Positions 17,709-26,327 of a DNA stretch of 64,000 nt are shown one piece after another. This stretch comes from Mycolicibacterium rutilum (GTDB taxonomy: Bacteria; Actinomycetota; Actinomycetes; Mycobacteriales; Mycobacteriaceae): positions 682,001-746,000 of the forward strand of contig NZ_LT629971.1 in assembly GCF_900108565.1 (NCBI RefSeq), written 5' to 3'. Made by a program: the position numbers and the translations under genes. Each line of letters begins with the position of its first letter. Within the stretch, counting starts at the first letter, position 1. The notes below the pieces were generated by a model. It ran no database searches. It was not told the DNA's origin and worked only from the letters and a program-made list of their open reading frames with translations.

Positions 17709-18749
17709 TCAGGCGCCCGCCGACACGGACCGCCCGGCGCTGTGCAGGTCGCGGCACGCCTCGACGACGCGTTCGGTCATCGACGCCTCCGCCTTCTTCA
17801 GGTAGCTGCGCGGGTCGTAGGCCTTCTTGTTGCCCACCTCGCCGTCGATCTTGAGCACCCCGTCGTAGTTGGTGAACATGTGGGCCGCGATGGGCCGGGT
17901 GAACGCGTACTGGGTGTCGGTGTCGACGTTCATCTTGACCACGCCGTATTTGAGGGAATCCTCGATCTCGGATTTCAGCGAACCGGAGCCGCCGTGGAAG
18001 ACGTAGTCGAAAGGTTGTGCATCCGAGGGTAATCCGAGTTTGGCGGCCGCGACCTTCTGCCCCTCGTCGAGGATGTCTGGACGCAGTTTGACGTTGCCGG
18101 GCTTGTATACGCCGTGCACGTTGCCGAATGTCGCGGCCAGCAGGTAGCGGCCGTGTTCGCCCGCGCCCAGCGCCTCCACGGTCTTCTCGAAGTCGGCTGC
18201 GGTGGTGTAGAGCTTGTCGTTGATCTCGTGCGCGACGCCGTCCTCTTCGCCGCCGACCACGCCGATCTCGATCTCGAGGACGATCTTGGCGGCGGCGGCC
18301 TTGGCGAGCAATTCCCGTGCGATGGAGAGGTTCTCGTCAATCGGCACCGCCGACCCGTCCCACATGTGCGACTGGAACAGCGGCGGCCGACCGTTGCCGA
18401 CCCGCTCGGCCGAGATCGCCAGCAGCGGTCGCACATAGGTGTCCAGCTTGTCCTTCGGGCAGTGGTCGGTGTGCAGCGCCACGGTGACGGGGTACTTCGC
18501 GGCGATGACGTGGGCGAACTCGGCCAGCGCGACCGCACCGGTGACCATCTCCTTGATGCCCAGACCTGACGCGAATTCGGCTCCGCCGGTCGAGAATTGG
18601 ATGATCCCGTCGCTGCCCGCGTCGGCGAAGCCCTTGATCGCGGCGTTGATGCTCTCCGAGGAGGTGCAGTTGATCGCGGGGAACGCGAAGGCGTGCTCCT
18701 TGGCCCGGTCGAGCATCTCCGCGTAGACCTCGGGCGTGGCGATCGGCAT
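17709..18749 (-). CDS. fba: class II fructose-1,6-bisphosphate aldolase
   Basis: A 346-aa zinc aldolase that splits fructose-1,6-bisphosphate to DHAP and glyceraldehyde-3-phosphate in glycolysis and condenses them in gluconeogenesis. Zinc ligands and active-site features are visible: ALHTDHCPK near residue 95, EIEIGVVGGEEDG, the FGNVHGVYK segment, FHGGSGS and MNVDTDTQYA. It matches Rv0363c. ATG 18749 is preceded by AAGGA. The 59-nt gap to the upstream dehydrogenase contains a CCCGCGCGGG palindrome and probably the promoter. Confidence 0.97.
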   Translation of the reverse strand: MPIATPEVYAEMLDRAKEHAFAFPAINCTSSESINAAIKGFADAGSDGIIQFSTGGAEFASGLGIKEMVTGAVALAEFAHVIAAKYPVTVALHTDHCPKDKLDTYVRPLLAISAERVGNGRPPLFQSHMWDGSAVPIDENLSIARELLAKAAAAKIVLEIEIGVVGGEEDGVAHEINDKLYTTAADFEKTVEALGAGEHGRYLLAATFGNVHGVYKPGNVKLRPDILDEGQKVAAAKLGLPSDAQPFDYVFHGGSGSLKSEIEDSLKYGVVKMNVDTDTQYAFTRPIAAHMFTNYDGVLKIDGEVGNKKAYDPRSYLKKAEASMTERVVEACRDLHSAGRSVSAGA

Positions 18750-18808
18750 GAGCAGTCCTTCCCGCGCGGGTTCGGTTCGCGACCGATTGTCTCAGGGATC
18801 GGGCGTAC

Positions 18809-19819
18809 TCACATGGTCAAGACCATGCGGTAGCGGGCCCGGCCCTCGTCCATCGCCGCGTACGCCTCGGCGGCCTCGGCCAGTGGTCGTTCCTCGATGC
18901 GGGCCCGCACCCCGCTCTGCAGCGCGAAGTGCATCGTCTCCTCGACGTCGCGTGAGGTGCCGGACGGGTGCCCGCTCACGCTGATACCGGCCTGGATCAG
19001 GTCGGCCGGGGAGATCGGCAGCGGGTCGGCGGTCACGCCGACGATGACGAGTTCACCCTCGGGCCCCAGCCCGCCGACGGTCGCGCCCATCGCCGCGGAG
19101 TTGGCCGCGGTCGCCAGCACGACGGCCGCGCCGCCGAGATCCTGCAGTGCACCGGCGACGTCCTCGGCGCTCGAGTTGATGTAGTGGTGCGCGCCGAGTT
19201 CCTTGGCGTCGTGCGCCTTCTCTCCGCCGCGCGCGATCGCGACGGTCTCGAAGCCCATCGCTCGCGCCCACTGCACGCCGAGGTGGCCGAGCCCGCCGAT
19301 ACCGAGCACGGCGACCAGATCGCCGGCCACCGCCTTGGTCCTGCGCAGCGCGTTGTACGTCGTCACCCCGGCACACCCCATCGGTGCGGCGTCGGCGAAC
19401 GACAGCCCGTCCGGGATCCGGGCCAGCGCGGTCGCCGGCACGGTGACGGACTCGGCGTAGCCGCCGGGATACGCCAGGCTGGGCACCTGGAACTCCACAC
19501 ACTGCATGAACTTGCCCTTGCGGCAGGGCAGGCACCGGTTGCAGTTGCCGCCGAACCAGCCGACCGCAACCCGGTCGCCGGCCGCGAAGCCCTCCACGCC
19601 GTCGCCGAGCTCCGCGACGGTCCCGGCGATCTCGTGACCCGGTGTCACCGGCCAGCTCACCGGGAACGCGCCGTTGATCACGCCGTGGTCGGTGCCGCAC
19701 ACCCCGCAGGCCGCGACCGCGATGCGGACGTGCCCGCGCGGTGGTGGCGCGGTTTCGACGTCTGTGAGGGTCAACGCGCCACCGAGAGATTCGACCTGCA
19801 CGGCCTTGTGAGTCGCCAT
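18809..19819 (-). CDS. zinc-dependent alcohol dehydrogenase (MDR family)
   Basis: A 336-aa medium-chain dehydrogenase. The catalytic zinc ligands are Cys in CGVCGTDHG and His in PGHEIAG; the structural zinc site has all four Cys in GNCNRCLPCRKGKFMQC; the NAD(P) fold has GIGGLGHLGVQWA. The plan is that of AdhP-type bacterial enzymes acting on primary alcohols or aldehydes. The true ATG is at 19819: TACGCT on the minus strand lies 6 nt upstream, giving a leaderless start, and the longer open frame above it is not MDR sequence. Physiological substrate unknown. Confidence 0.9.
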   Translation of the reverse strand: MATHKAVQVESLGGALTLTDVETAPPPRGHVRIAVAACGVCGTDHGVINGAFPVSWPVTPGHEIAGTVAELGDGVEGFAAGDRVAVGWFGGNCNRCLPCRKGKFMQCVEFQVPSLAYPGGYAESVTVPATALARIPDGLSFADAAPMGCAGVTTYNALRRTKAVAGDLVAVLGIGGLGHLGVQWARAMGFETVAIARGGEKAHDAKELGAHHYINSSAEDVAGALQDLGGAAVVLATAANSAAMGATVGGLGPEGELVIVGVTADPLPISPADLIQAGISVSGHPSGTSRDVEETMHFALQSGVRARIEERPLAEAAEAYAAMDEGRARYRMVLTM

Positions 19820-19904
19820 TTCGTGAGCGTATCGGCGCAGCCGCGCGTCCGCCCGCCATCGACGTTTCCGGGCGTCCGCGGGGCGCCCGGTATCTTGGGG
19901 CACT

Positions 19905-20630
19905 GTGACGACGACGATCCTGGCGGCGACCGACCAGCTGGCGCTGATGCCGGACTTCCTCGACCCGATGACGCTGCTCGGGTACTTCGGCACCTGGGCG
20001 CTGGTGGGTCTGCTGGTCGTGATCTTCGTCGAGTCCGGCGTGCTGTTCCCGATCCTGCCCGGCGACTCGCTGCTGTTCGTCGCCGGCATGCTGGCCGCGG
20101 GCACCGCCGCGCTGGCCGAGGGCGGCGGCGAGGTGATCAACTTCCAGCTCTGGCAGCTGCTGGTGTTCATCCCGATCGCCGCGGTGCTCGGCGGCCAGGC
20201 CGGCTACTGGATCGGCCGCAACCTGGGCACGGCGATGTTCAAGCCCGATGCCCGGTTCCTCAAGCAGAAGTACCTCGAGGAAGCGCACCTGTTCTTCGAG
20301 CAGCGCGGTCCGTTCGCGATCGTCATCGCCCGGTTCGTGCCGATCGTGCGCACGCTGGCCCCGCTGACGGCCGGCGCCGCCCGGATGAACTACGGCGTGT
20401 TCACGCTGTTCAACGTCATCGGCGCCGTGGTGTGGGGCGTCGGGCTGACGCTGCTCGGGTACTGGCTGGGCCGGTTCGAGGTCGTCCAGAAGCTGCTCGA
20501 GCCGATCGTCATCGCGATCGTCGTGGTGTCGGTGCTGCCGATGCTCATCGAGTGGTACAAGCGGCGTCGCGCGGCCAAGCGGGCGGGGATTCCCGCGCCG
20601 CCGATCGAGTCCGGCGAACAGCCGGGCTAA
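19905..20630 (+). CDS. DedA family membrane protein
   Basis: A 241-aa DedA protein, the family of lipid scramblase/flippase-type transporters needed for envelope homeostasis. The signatures FVESGVLFPILPGDSLLF near residue 41 and RFVPIVRTLAPLTAG near 145 hold the conserved Glu, Asp and two Arg. It has four to six hydrophobic helices and a basic cytosolic end. It matches Rv0364. GTG 19905 follows TATCTT by 8 nt, so the start is probably leaderless. Its TAA overlaps the stop of the convergent NhaA fusion. Confidence 0.92.
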   Translation: MTTTILAATDQLALMPDFLDPMTLLGYFGTWALVGLLVVIFVESGVLFPILPGDSLLFVAGMLAAGTAALAEGGGEVINFQLWQLLVFIPIAAVLGGQAGYWIGRNLGTAMFKPDARFLKQKYLEEAHLFFEQRGPFAIVIARFVPIVRTLAPLTAGAARMNYGVFTLFNVIGAVVWGVGLTLLGYWLGRFEVVQKLLEPIVIAIVVVSVLPMLIEWYKRRRAAKRAGIPAPPIESGEQPG

Positions 20631-22471
20631 CGGCCCTCCTCCAGCGCGCGGATCAGGCTGGCCGCGTCCCACGGGCCCTTGTGCCGTTTGCCGTTGACGA
20701 AGAACGTCGGCGTCGAGTTCAGGTCCATCACCTCGGCGTCCTGCGCGTCGTCCTGGACGTGGTGCAGCACCTTCGAGGCGTGCACCCGCACATCCTGGTC
20801 GAACCGCTCGATGTCACATCCGGCCGCCACCGCGTAGCGGTAGATGTCGGACCATTCGAGGTCATCCTGGTGGCCGAACAGTTCGCGGGCCATCTCCCAG
20901 AACCGGCCCTGCAGCGCGGCGGCCTCGCTGGCGCGGGCCGCGTCGAACGCCCGCGGGTGGGCCCGCTCCAACGGCATGTGCCGCCACACGTAGCGCAGTT
21001 CGGCGCCGAAGTGCTCGCGCACCTCGTCGATCGCGCCGGTGGCCCGGCTGCAGAAGGGGCATTCGAAGTCGCCGTACTCGACCAGCGTCAGCGGTGCGCC
21101 GGGATCGCCCTTGATGTGGTCGCGGTCCGGGTCGATGGGCCGCACCAGTTTCAGGCCGATGGGTTCGGGCGGGCTCAACCAGTCGGTGAGTCGGAAGATC
21201 GCCCAGCCGACGAAGAAGGCCACCACCGAGGCGATCAGCACGCCGATGATCGCCTGCTCCTTGCGGCTCGCGTCGTCGATCGCGATGTCGACGATGAACA
21301 GCGAGATCGTGAACCCGATACCCGACAGCGCCGCGCCGCCGGCCACCCGCCGCAGCGACATGCCCGGCGCGAGTTCGCCCCAGCCGGTGCGCGCCATCAC
21401 CCATGTCGCGGTCGTGATGCCGACGAATTTGCCGACCACCAGGCCCGCGACGATGCCCCACGTCAGCGGTGAACGCAGCGCGGCGGTCACGCTTTCCGCG
21501 TCGAGCATCACTCCGGCGTTGACCAACGCGAACAGCGGCAGCACCAGGAACGACACGTACGGCCCGACGCTCATCTGCAGCCGCTCGTTGATCGAGATCG
21601 AGTCGCGCAGGCCGCGGGTCACTTCACGGGCGTAGCGCGAGTTCGGCGACTGCCGGAACGCGCGGATCCGTTGCACGACTTCTTCGACCTGGCTGCGTTC
21701 CGGGGAGAACACCGGGATCAGCAGGGCGACCGCGACACCGGCCAGCGTCGGGTGGATGCCCGCCATGAACAGCGCCACCCACAACGCGAACCCGAGCACG
21801 GCGTAGGCGGGTCCGCGGCCGGCGGGCAGCAGCCGCACCGCCGCGATGGCCGCGATCAGCACCAGCGAAACCATCAGTGGCGCAACGTTGATGCGTTCGG
21901 AGTAGAACAGCGCGATCACCAGCAGCGCGCCGACGTCGTCGACCACGGCCAAGGTGAGCAGGAAGATCCGCAGCCGCGCGGGGAACTTCGGTTTGATGAT
22001 CGCCAGCGCACCGATCAGGAACGCGGTGTCGGTGGAGATCACCACCCCCCACGCTTGCGCGTTGTCGCCGGAAGGGTTGAACAACAGGAATATTGCGGCC
22101 GGTACCGCGAGCCCGGCCAACGCCGCCACCACCGGCACCGCCGCGCGGGCCCGCTCGGTGAGTTCGCCGATCGCGAACTCGTGTTTGACCTCGAGGCCGA
22201 CGATGAAGAAGAAGAACGCCATCAGGCCGTCGTTGACCAGATGCTTGACGGTCAGCTCGAAGCGGTGCTCGGCGAAGGTGAATCCGACGTGGGTGTCCAG
22301 CAGCGTCCAATAGCTGTCGGCCCACGGCGAATTCGCCCACAGCAGTGCGGCGACGGTGAACAGCAGCAGCAGCCCGGCGGCGGTGTTCTCACTGGTTTTC
22401 GTCGCCTTGGCGTCGCGACTGAACCGTGCCGGCAGCATGCGGACGAGCCGCGGTATCGACTCGGTGGTCAT
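20627..22471 (-). CDS. NhaA Na+/H+ antiporter fused to a DsbA-like thioredoxin domain
   Basis: A 614-aa two-domain protein. Residues about 1-430 form NhaA with AFFFFIVGLEVKHEF, STDTAFLIGALAI, the paired Asp in LAVVDDVGALLVIALFY and GIGFTISLFI. Residues about 445-614 form a thioredoxin-fold domain of the DsbA/thioredoxin_4 type with active site CPFC in EYGDFECPFCSR and the cis-Pro loop STPTFFVNG. NhaA alone is about 390 aa, so this is a true fusion, which is known in actinobacteria. The ATG at 22471 overlaps the stop of the GH76 gene by 4 nt. The redox domain may sense or repair thiols at the membrane. Confidence 0.92.
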   Translation of the reverse strand: MTTESIPRLVRMLPARFSRDAKATKTSENTAAGLLLLFTVAALLWANSPWADSYWTLLDTHVGFTFAEHRFELTVKHLVNDGLMAFFFFIVGLEVKHEFAIGELTERARAAVPVVAALAGLAVPAAIFLLFNPSGDNAQAWGVVISTDTAFLIGALAIIKPKFPARLRIFLLTLAVVDDVGALLVIALFYSERINVAPLMVSLVLIAAIAAVRLLPAGRGPAYAVLGFALWVALFMAGIHPTLAGVAVALLIPVFSPERSQVEEVVQRIRAFRQSPNSRYAREVTRGLRDSISINERLQMSVGPYVSFLVLPLFALVNAGVMLDAESVTAALRSPLTWGIVAGLVVGKFVGITTATWVMARTGWGELAPGMSLRRVAGGAALSGIGFTISLFIVDIAIDDASRKEQAIIGVLIASVVAFFVGWAIFRLTDWLSPPEPIGLKLVRPIDPDRDHIKGDPGAPLTLVEYGDFECPFCSRATGAIDEVREHFGAELRYVWRHMPLERAHPRAFDAARASEAAALQGRFWEMARELFGHQDDLEWSDIYRYAVAAGCDIERFDQDVRVHASKVLHHVQDDAQDAEVMDLNSTPTFFVNGKRHKGPWDAASLIRALEEGR

Positions 22472-23580
22472 GCGTCCGGTTGTCCGTCTGTCACCGCGTG
22501 CGCGGCCTCCATCAGCATCCACCCCGACAGCTGCACCGACAGGTCCCGTTCGGGCACCTCCGACGCGTTGACCGCGCCCTCCACGAATTGCGCCTGTGCG
22601 CCTGCGGCAGTGGGGATTTCGGCGACCCGGTCCCAGAAGGCACTGAACAGCGGCAGCCCGTCGACGCTCTGGTGGTTCTGCCAGGCCGCCTCCGCGGATG
22701 TGAGCACCAGCCTGCGGGCGGTGTCGCGTGCCGCGGTGTCGGCGTCGGTGCGCTGCGGCAACTCGGTGGCGACCAGGGCGAGGTAGCGCGCGAGGATGCC
22801 GTTGAACAGTCCGCCGTCGCCGCCGCCCGCACCCTTGATGACGCCGTCGGGTGCCATGTGCTCGGCCACCGCGGCGACCAGGCGGTGCACCCGGGCGGCG
22901 TGGTCGCCGTCGTCGGTGCGCGCGGCGAGCTCGGTCTCCACGCCCAGCACCACGCCCTGGCAGTAGGTGTACTGCGCGCGCACCAGCGAGCCGCCTTTGA
23001 TGCCGTCGAACACCAGGTGGGTGTCGGGGTCGATCAGCGTCTCGTCGATCCAGTCGGCCATCTGCTGCGCGCGCCGCAACCGGTCGTAGCGGGCCAGGAA
23101 GATCGCGGCGGGCCCGTTGGCCGGGGCGTTGAAGAACTGGTCCTGTTTGCGCCATGGGATCCCGCCGCCGTCCTCGGGCACCCAGCTGTCGAGGAACTGC
23201 TCGGCCAGCTTCTTGAGCGCACCCGGGCGCGGCACGTCGGCGAGCCGCCCGGCGCGCTCCAGCGCGAGCGCCAGCCAGGCCATGTCGTCGTAGTAGTCGT
23301 TGACCCAGGACAGGTTGTTGCGCAACCGATGTGCGCGGATCTGGCGCGCGATGCGGGTCTGCCGTTCCGGCTGCGGGTCGCGCAGCTGGGCGTCGACCAG
23401 GTTGTCCAGCAGATGCGCCTGCCACCAGTAGTGCCAGGTGCCGTACCACCGGTGCCGGCGGGTGGCGGGCCAGGCGACCACGCCCAACTGGGTGCCGGGC
23501 AGCCCCCACAGCCGCCGCAGGTGCCGGGTGGTGACTGCGGCCTCGGCGCTGGCGGCGCGGTTGGCCCAGAGCTGATCCAT
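22468..23580 (-). CDS. glycoside hydrolase family 76 protein, Rv0365c-like
   Basis: A 370-aa protein with the (alpha/alpha)6 barrel features of GH76 endo-alpha-1,6-mannanases; the paired catalytic Asp are in WVNDYYDDMAW near residue 100. Other conserved stretches are FFNAPANGPAAIFLARY and QYTYCQGVVLG. There is no signal peptide, so it acts in the cytosol or is exported by another route. In mycobacteria alpha-1,6-mannan occurs in lipomannan and lipoarabinomannan, a reasonable but unproven target. Translation of the NhaA fusion is coupled to its stop codon. Confidence 0.85.
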   Translation of the reverse strand: MDQLWANRAASAEAAVTTRHLRRLWGLPGTQLGVVAWPATRRHRWYGTWHYWWQAHLLDNLVDAQLRDPQPERQTRIARQIRAHRLRNNLSWVNDYYDDMAWLALALERAGRLADVPRPGALKKLAEQFLDSWVPEDGGGIPWRKQDQFFNAPANGPAAIFLARYDRLRRAQQMADWIDETLIDPDTHLVFDGIKGGSLVRAQYTYCQGVVLGVETELAARTDDGDHAARVHRLVAAVAEHMAPDGVIKGAGGGDGGLFNGILARYLALVATELPQRTDADTAARDTARRLVLTSAEAAWQNHQSVDGLPLFSAFWDRVAEIPTAAGAQAQFVEGAVNASEVPERDLSVQLSGWMLMEAAHAVTDGQPDA

Positions 23581-23635
23581 GTACCCGATCCTGCCCTACC
23601 ACCCGGGCTCCGGTGGGCCGGCTTCGACGACCGCA

Positions 23636-23667
23636 ATGAGACGTTTTTGTCTCATATGCGCTACTGT
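23636..23667 (+). promoter_or_regulatory. TetR-type operator and leaderless promoter of the TetR/MFS operon
   Basis: ATGAGAC (23636-23642), 6-nt spacer, GTCTCAT (23649-23655) is a perfect 7-6-7 inverted repeat. TACTGT (23662-23667) downstream fits a -10 hexamer 6 nt before the TetR ATG at 23674. The operator covers the -35 to -10 spacer, the normal place for autorepression. It also lies 56-75 nt upstream of the divergent GH76 gene. Confidence 0.7.
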
Positions 23668-23673
23668 TGTTTC

Positions 23674-24213
23674 ATGCGTGATCGCGAGCAGCTCCTGCGC
23701 GCCGCCGCCGACTTCCTCGGCAGGCGGCCGAACGCCACGCAGGACGAGATCGCCGCCGCCGTCGGCGTCAGCCGGGCCACGCTGCACCGACACTTCGCCG
23801 GCAAGCCGTCGCTGCTGGCGGCGCTCGACGAACTCGCCATCGCGGAGATGCGTCGCGCGTTGACCAGCGCCGAACTGCACGCGGGCACGGCGACCGAGGC
23901 GCTGCACCGGCTGGTGTCGGCGTTCGAACCCGTATCGCCGTATCTGGCGCTGCTGTACAGCCAGAGCCAGGACGTCGATCAGGACACCTCGCTGCAGGCG
24001 TGGGCCGAGGTCGACGCACAGATCATCGACCTGTTCGAACGGGGCCAGCGCGCAGGTGAATTCCGGCCCGACCAGACCGCCGCCTGGCTGACCGAGGCCC
24101 TCTTCAGCCTGGTCGCGGGGGCCGGATGGGCCATCCAGGTCGGCCGCGTCGCCGGCCGCGACTTCCACCGGATGATCGTCGACCTGCTGCTGGACGGGGT
24201 ACGAACCGCATGA
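23674..24213 (+). CDS. TetR family transcriptional regulator
   Basis: A 179-aa regulator with an N-terminal HTH (about residues 20-45: ATQDEIAAAVGVSRATLHRHF) and an all-helical ligand domain. The ATG at 23674 is chosen because it follows TACTGT by 6 nt; an ATG at 23656 lies before that -10. Its TGA overlaps the ATG of the MFS exporter (ATGA at 24210-24213), so the pair is a classic self-repressed drug-efflux operon. It probably binds the 7-6-7 inverted repeat directly upstream. Ligand unknown. Confidence 0.92.
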   Translation: MRDREQLLRAAADFLGRRPNATQDEIAAAVGVSRATLHRHFAGKPSLLAALDELAIAEMRRALTSAELHAGTATEALHRLVSAFEPVSPYLALLYSQSQDVDQDTSLQAWAEVDAQIIDLFERGQRAGEFRPDQTAAWLTEALFSLVAGAGWAIQVGRVAGRDFHRMIVDLLLDGVRTA

Positions 24214-25799
24214 CGCGGCGTTGGTTCGCCCTGGTCATCCTGACGCTGGCCGTGCTGCTGATCGGCATCGACGGCACGGTCCTGGCGTTGGCGACCCCGT
24301 TCATCAGCCGCGACCTCGGCGCCTCAGGCACCGAGATCCTCTGGATCGGTGACATCTACTCGTTCGTCCTGGCCAGCCTGCTGATCAGCATGGGCAGCCT
24401 CGGAGACCGGATCGGGCACCGCAGGCTGCTCCTCACCGGCGCCGTCGGCTTCGCGGCCGTGTCCGCGTTGACCGCCTACGCGCCGAACGCCGAACTGCTG
24501 ATCGCCGGACGCGCCCTGCAGGGCGTCGCGGGCGCCACCCTGACCCCGGCCACGTTGGCGCTGATCCGCGGGATCTTCACCGACTCACGGGAACGGTCGC
24601 TGGCAGTGGGCATCTGGGCGTCCGCGTTCTCAGCAGGCGCCGCGCTCGGCCCCATCCTCGGCGGTGTGCTGCTCGAGCACTTCTGGTGGGGATCGGTCTT
24701 CCTCATCAACGTGCCGGTGATGGTGGTACTGCTCGTCGGCGGACTGCTCCTGTTGCCCGAGCACCGCAACCCCGAACCGGGTCCGTGGGACCTCGCCTCG
24801 GTCGCGCTGTCGATGGCCGGCGTGCTCGGCGTGGTCTATGCGGTCAAAGAGGTTGCCGCGCAAGGCGTTCACGCCGGTGCGCTGGGTGCGGGGGCTGCGG
24901 GCGCGGTGGCGTTGGTCTGGTTCGTCCGGCGCCAGCTGCGGCTGCCCGATCCGCTGATCGACGTGCGGCTGTTCGGCAACCGGGCGTTCTCGGGTGTGGT
25001 GGCGGCGAATCTGCTGTCCGTGCTCGGCCTTTCGGGGCTGGTGTTCTTCCTGTCGCAGTACTTCCAGCTGGTCAAGGGCTTCGGTCCGCTGCAGGCCGGG
25101 CTCGCCGAACTGCCCGCGGCGCTGACCGCCACGGTGTTCGGGGTGCTCGCCGGTGTCGTGGTGCGCTGGTGGAGCCAACGCGCAGTGCTGACCGCCGGGC
25201 TGGCCCTGGTTGGGGTGGCGATGGCGACGCTGGTGTCGATCCGGCCGCACACCTCGTATCTGCCGCTGGGCTTCGCGCTGTTCGTGGTCGGCGTGGGACT
25301 GGGCCTGGCGTTCACCGTCGCCAGCGACGTGATCCTGGCCAGTGTGCCGCCCGAGCGCGCCGGATCCGCCGCCGCGGTGTCGGAGACGGCCTACGAACTG
25401 GGGATGGCACTAGGCATTGCGACGCTGGGATCGATCGTCACCGGCGTCTACCGCGGCTTCGCGACGCCGGCCGGCATTCCGTCGCGCGCGGCGACGAGCG
25501 CACACGATTCCCTGGCCGCCGCCACCGAGCAGGCCGCACAGCTCCCGGCCCGACAGGGCGCGGCGCTGCTGGCGGCGGCGCAGGAGGCCTTCACCGCCGG
25601 CTTGGCGATCGCGGCGGGCGTCGGGGCTGTGCTCATGCTGGTGTCGGCGCTGGCGGTGTGGCTGCTGCTGCGCAGCGCGCCGCTACCAGGCCAGTCCGAG
25701 ATCGGCGTGCTGGACGATCCAGGCGTGCATGGCGATCCCGGCGGCCACGCCGGCGTTGATGCTGCGGGTGGACCCGAACTGTGCGATCGAAACCACTGA
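24210..25799 (+). CDS. MFS drug-efflux transporter, DHA2 type (14 TM)
   Basis: A 529-aa major facilitator with about 14 helices. Motif A appears as GSLGDRIGHRRLLL, motif C as SAGAALGPILGGVLL, and the N-terminus has LIGIDGTVLALATPFI, all typical of EmrB/QacA-like proton antiporters. It overlaps the TetR gene by 4 nt. The last helix ends near residue 490; the 39-residue soluble tail after LLLRSAP is encoded over the convergent methyltransferase gene (25683-25799), so the stop codon seems to have been lost and replaced by a later one. The tail is low-complexity, Gly/Asp-rich and unlike MFS sequence. Confidence 0.9.
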   Translation: MTRRWFALVILTLAVLLIGIDGTVLALATPFISRDLGASGTEILWIGDIYSFVLASLLISMGSLGDRIGHRRLLLTGAVGFAAVSALTAYAPNAELLIAGRALQGVAGATLTPATLALIRGIFTDSRERSLAVGIWASAFSAGAALGPILGGVLLEHFWWGSVFLINVPVMVVLLVGGLLLLPEHRNPEPGPWDLASVALSMAGVLGVVYAVKEVAAQGVHAGALGAGAAGAVALVWFVRRQLRLPDPLIDVRLFGNRAFSGVVAANLLSVLGLSGLVFFLSQYFQLVKGFGPLQAGLAELPAALTATVFGVLAGVVVRWWSQRAVLTAGLALVGVAMATLVSIRPHTSYLPLGFALFVVGVGLGLAFTVASDVILASVPPERAGSAAAVSETAYELGMALGIATLGSIVTGVYRGFATPAGIPSRAATSAHDSLAAATEQAAQLPARQGAALLAAAQEAFTAGLAIAAGVGAVLMLVSALAVWLLLRSAPLPGQSEIGVLDDPGVHGDPGGHAGVDAAGGPELCDRNH

Positions 25800-26327
25800 C
25801 ACCGCACCGGCTTTCGCGTCGGGTGTGATGCCGGGACCTTCCTGGCCGAAGATCAACAGGCAGTTTTTCGGCAGCGGGGTGGTCTCGATGCGCGTCGCGC
25901 CGGGGATGTTGTCGACGGCGACGACGGTGAGGTCCTCGGCGGCCGCGAAGGCCAGCAGGTCGGCGGTGGTGTCGTGGTGGCGCAGCCGCTGGTAGCGGTC
26001 GGTGACCATGGCGCCGCGCCGGTTCCAGCGCCGCCTGCCGACGATGTGCACGGTGTCGACGGCGAACGCGTTCGCGGTGCGCACCACGGCGCCGATGTTG
26101 GCGTCGTTGCCGAAGTTCTCGATCGCGATGTGCAGCGGATGCCTGCGCCGGTCGATGTCGGCGATGATCGCTTCACGCGTCCAATAGCGGTACGGGTCAA
26201 CGACATTGCGGGTGTCACCGTCGCGCAGCAGCGCCTCATCGTAGCGCGGGTCGTCGGGCAGGGGACCCTCCCAGGGGCCGACGCCGGGCCCCTCACCCCA
26301 CTCGGTGGGGCCGGGATGCTCAGTCAC
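25683..26327 (-). CDS. TrmH/SpoU family RNA methyltransferase
   Basis: A 214-aa SPOUT-fold enzyme that should 2'-O-methylate ribose in tRNA or rRNA using S-adenosylmethionine. The three family motifs are clear: NFGNDANIGAVVRTANAF, LIFGQEGPGI and FGSTRSINAGVAAGIAMHAW, which together form the trefoil-knot cofactor site. GTG 26327 is used because it precedes the conserved region and overlaps the upstream lipoprotein stop by 8 nt. The target RNA cannot be told from sequence. Its 3' end overlaps the convergent MFS gene by 117 nt. Confidence 0.92.
   Translation of the reverse strand: MTEHPGPTEWGEGPGVGPWEGPLPDDPRYDEALLRDGDTRNVVDPYRYWTREAIIADIDRRRHPLHIAIENFGNDANIGAVVRTANAFAVDTVHIVGRRRWNRRGAMVTDRYQRLRHHDTTADLLAFAAAEDLTVVAVDNIPGATRIETTPLPKNCLLIFGQEGPGITPDAKAGAVSVVSIAQFGSTRSINAGVAAGIAMHAWIVQHADLGLAW

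Noticed and set aside
18809..20170. Longer 453-aa form of the alcohol dehydrogenase
   Set aside because: The extra N-terminal 117 residues overlap the DedA gene on the other strand and are not MDR sequence; ATG 19819 has a fitting -10.
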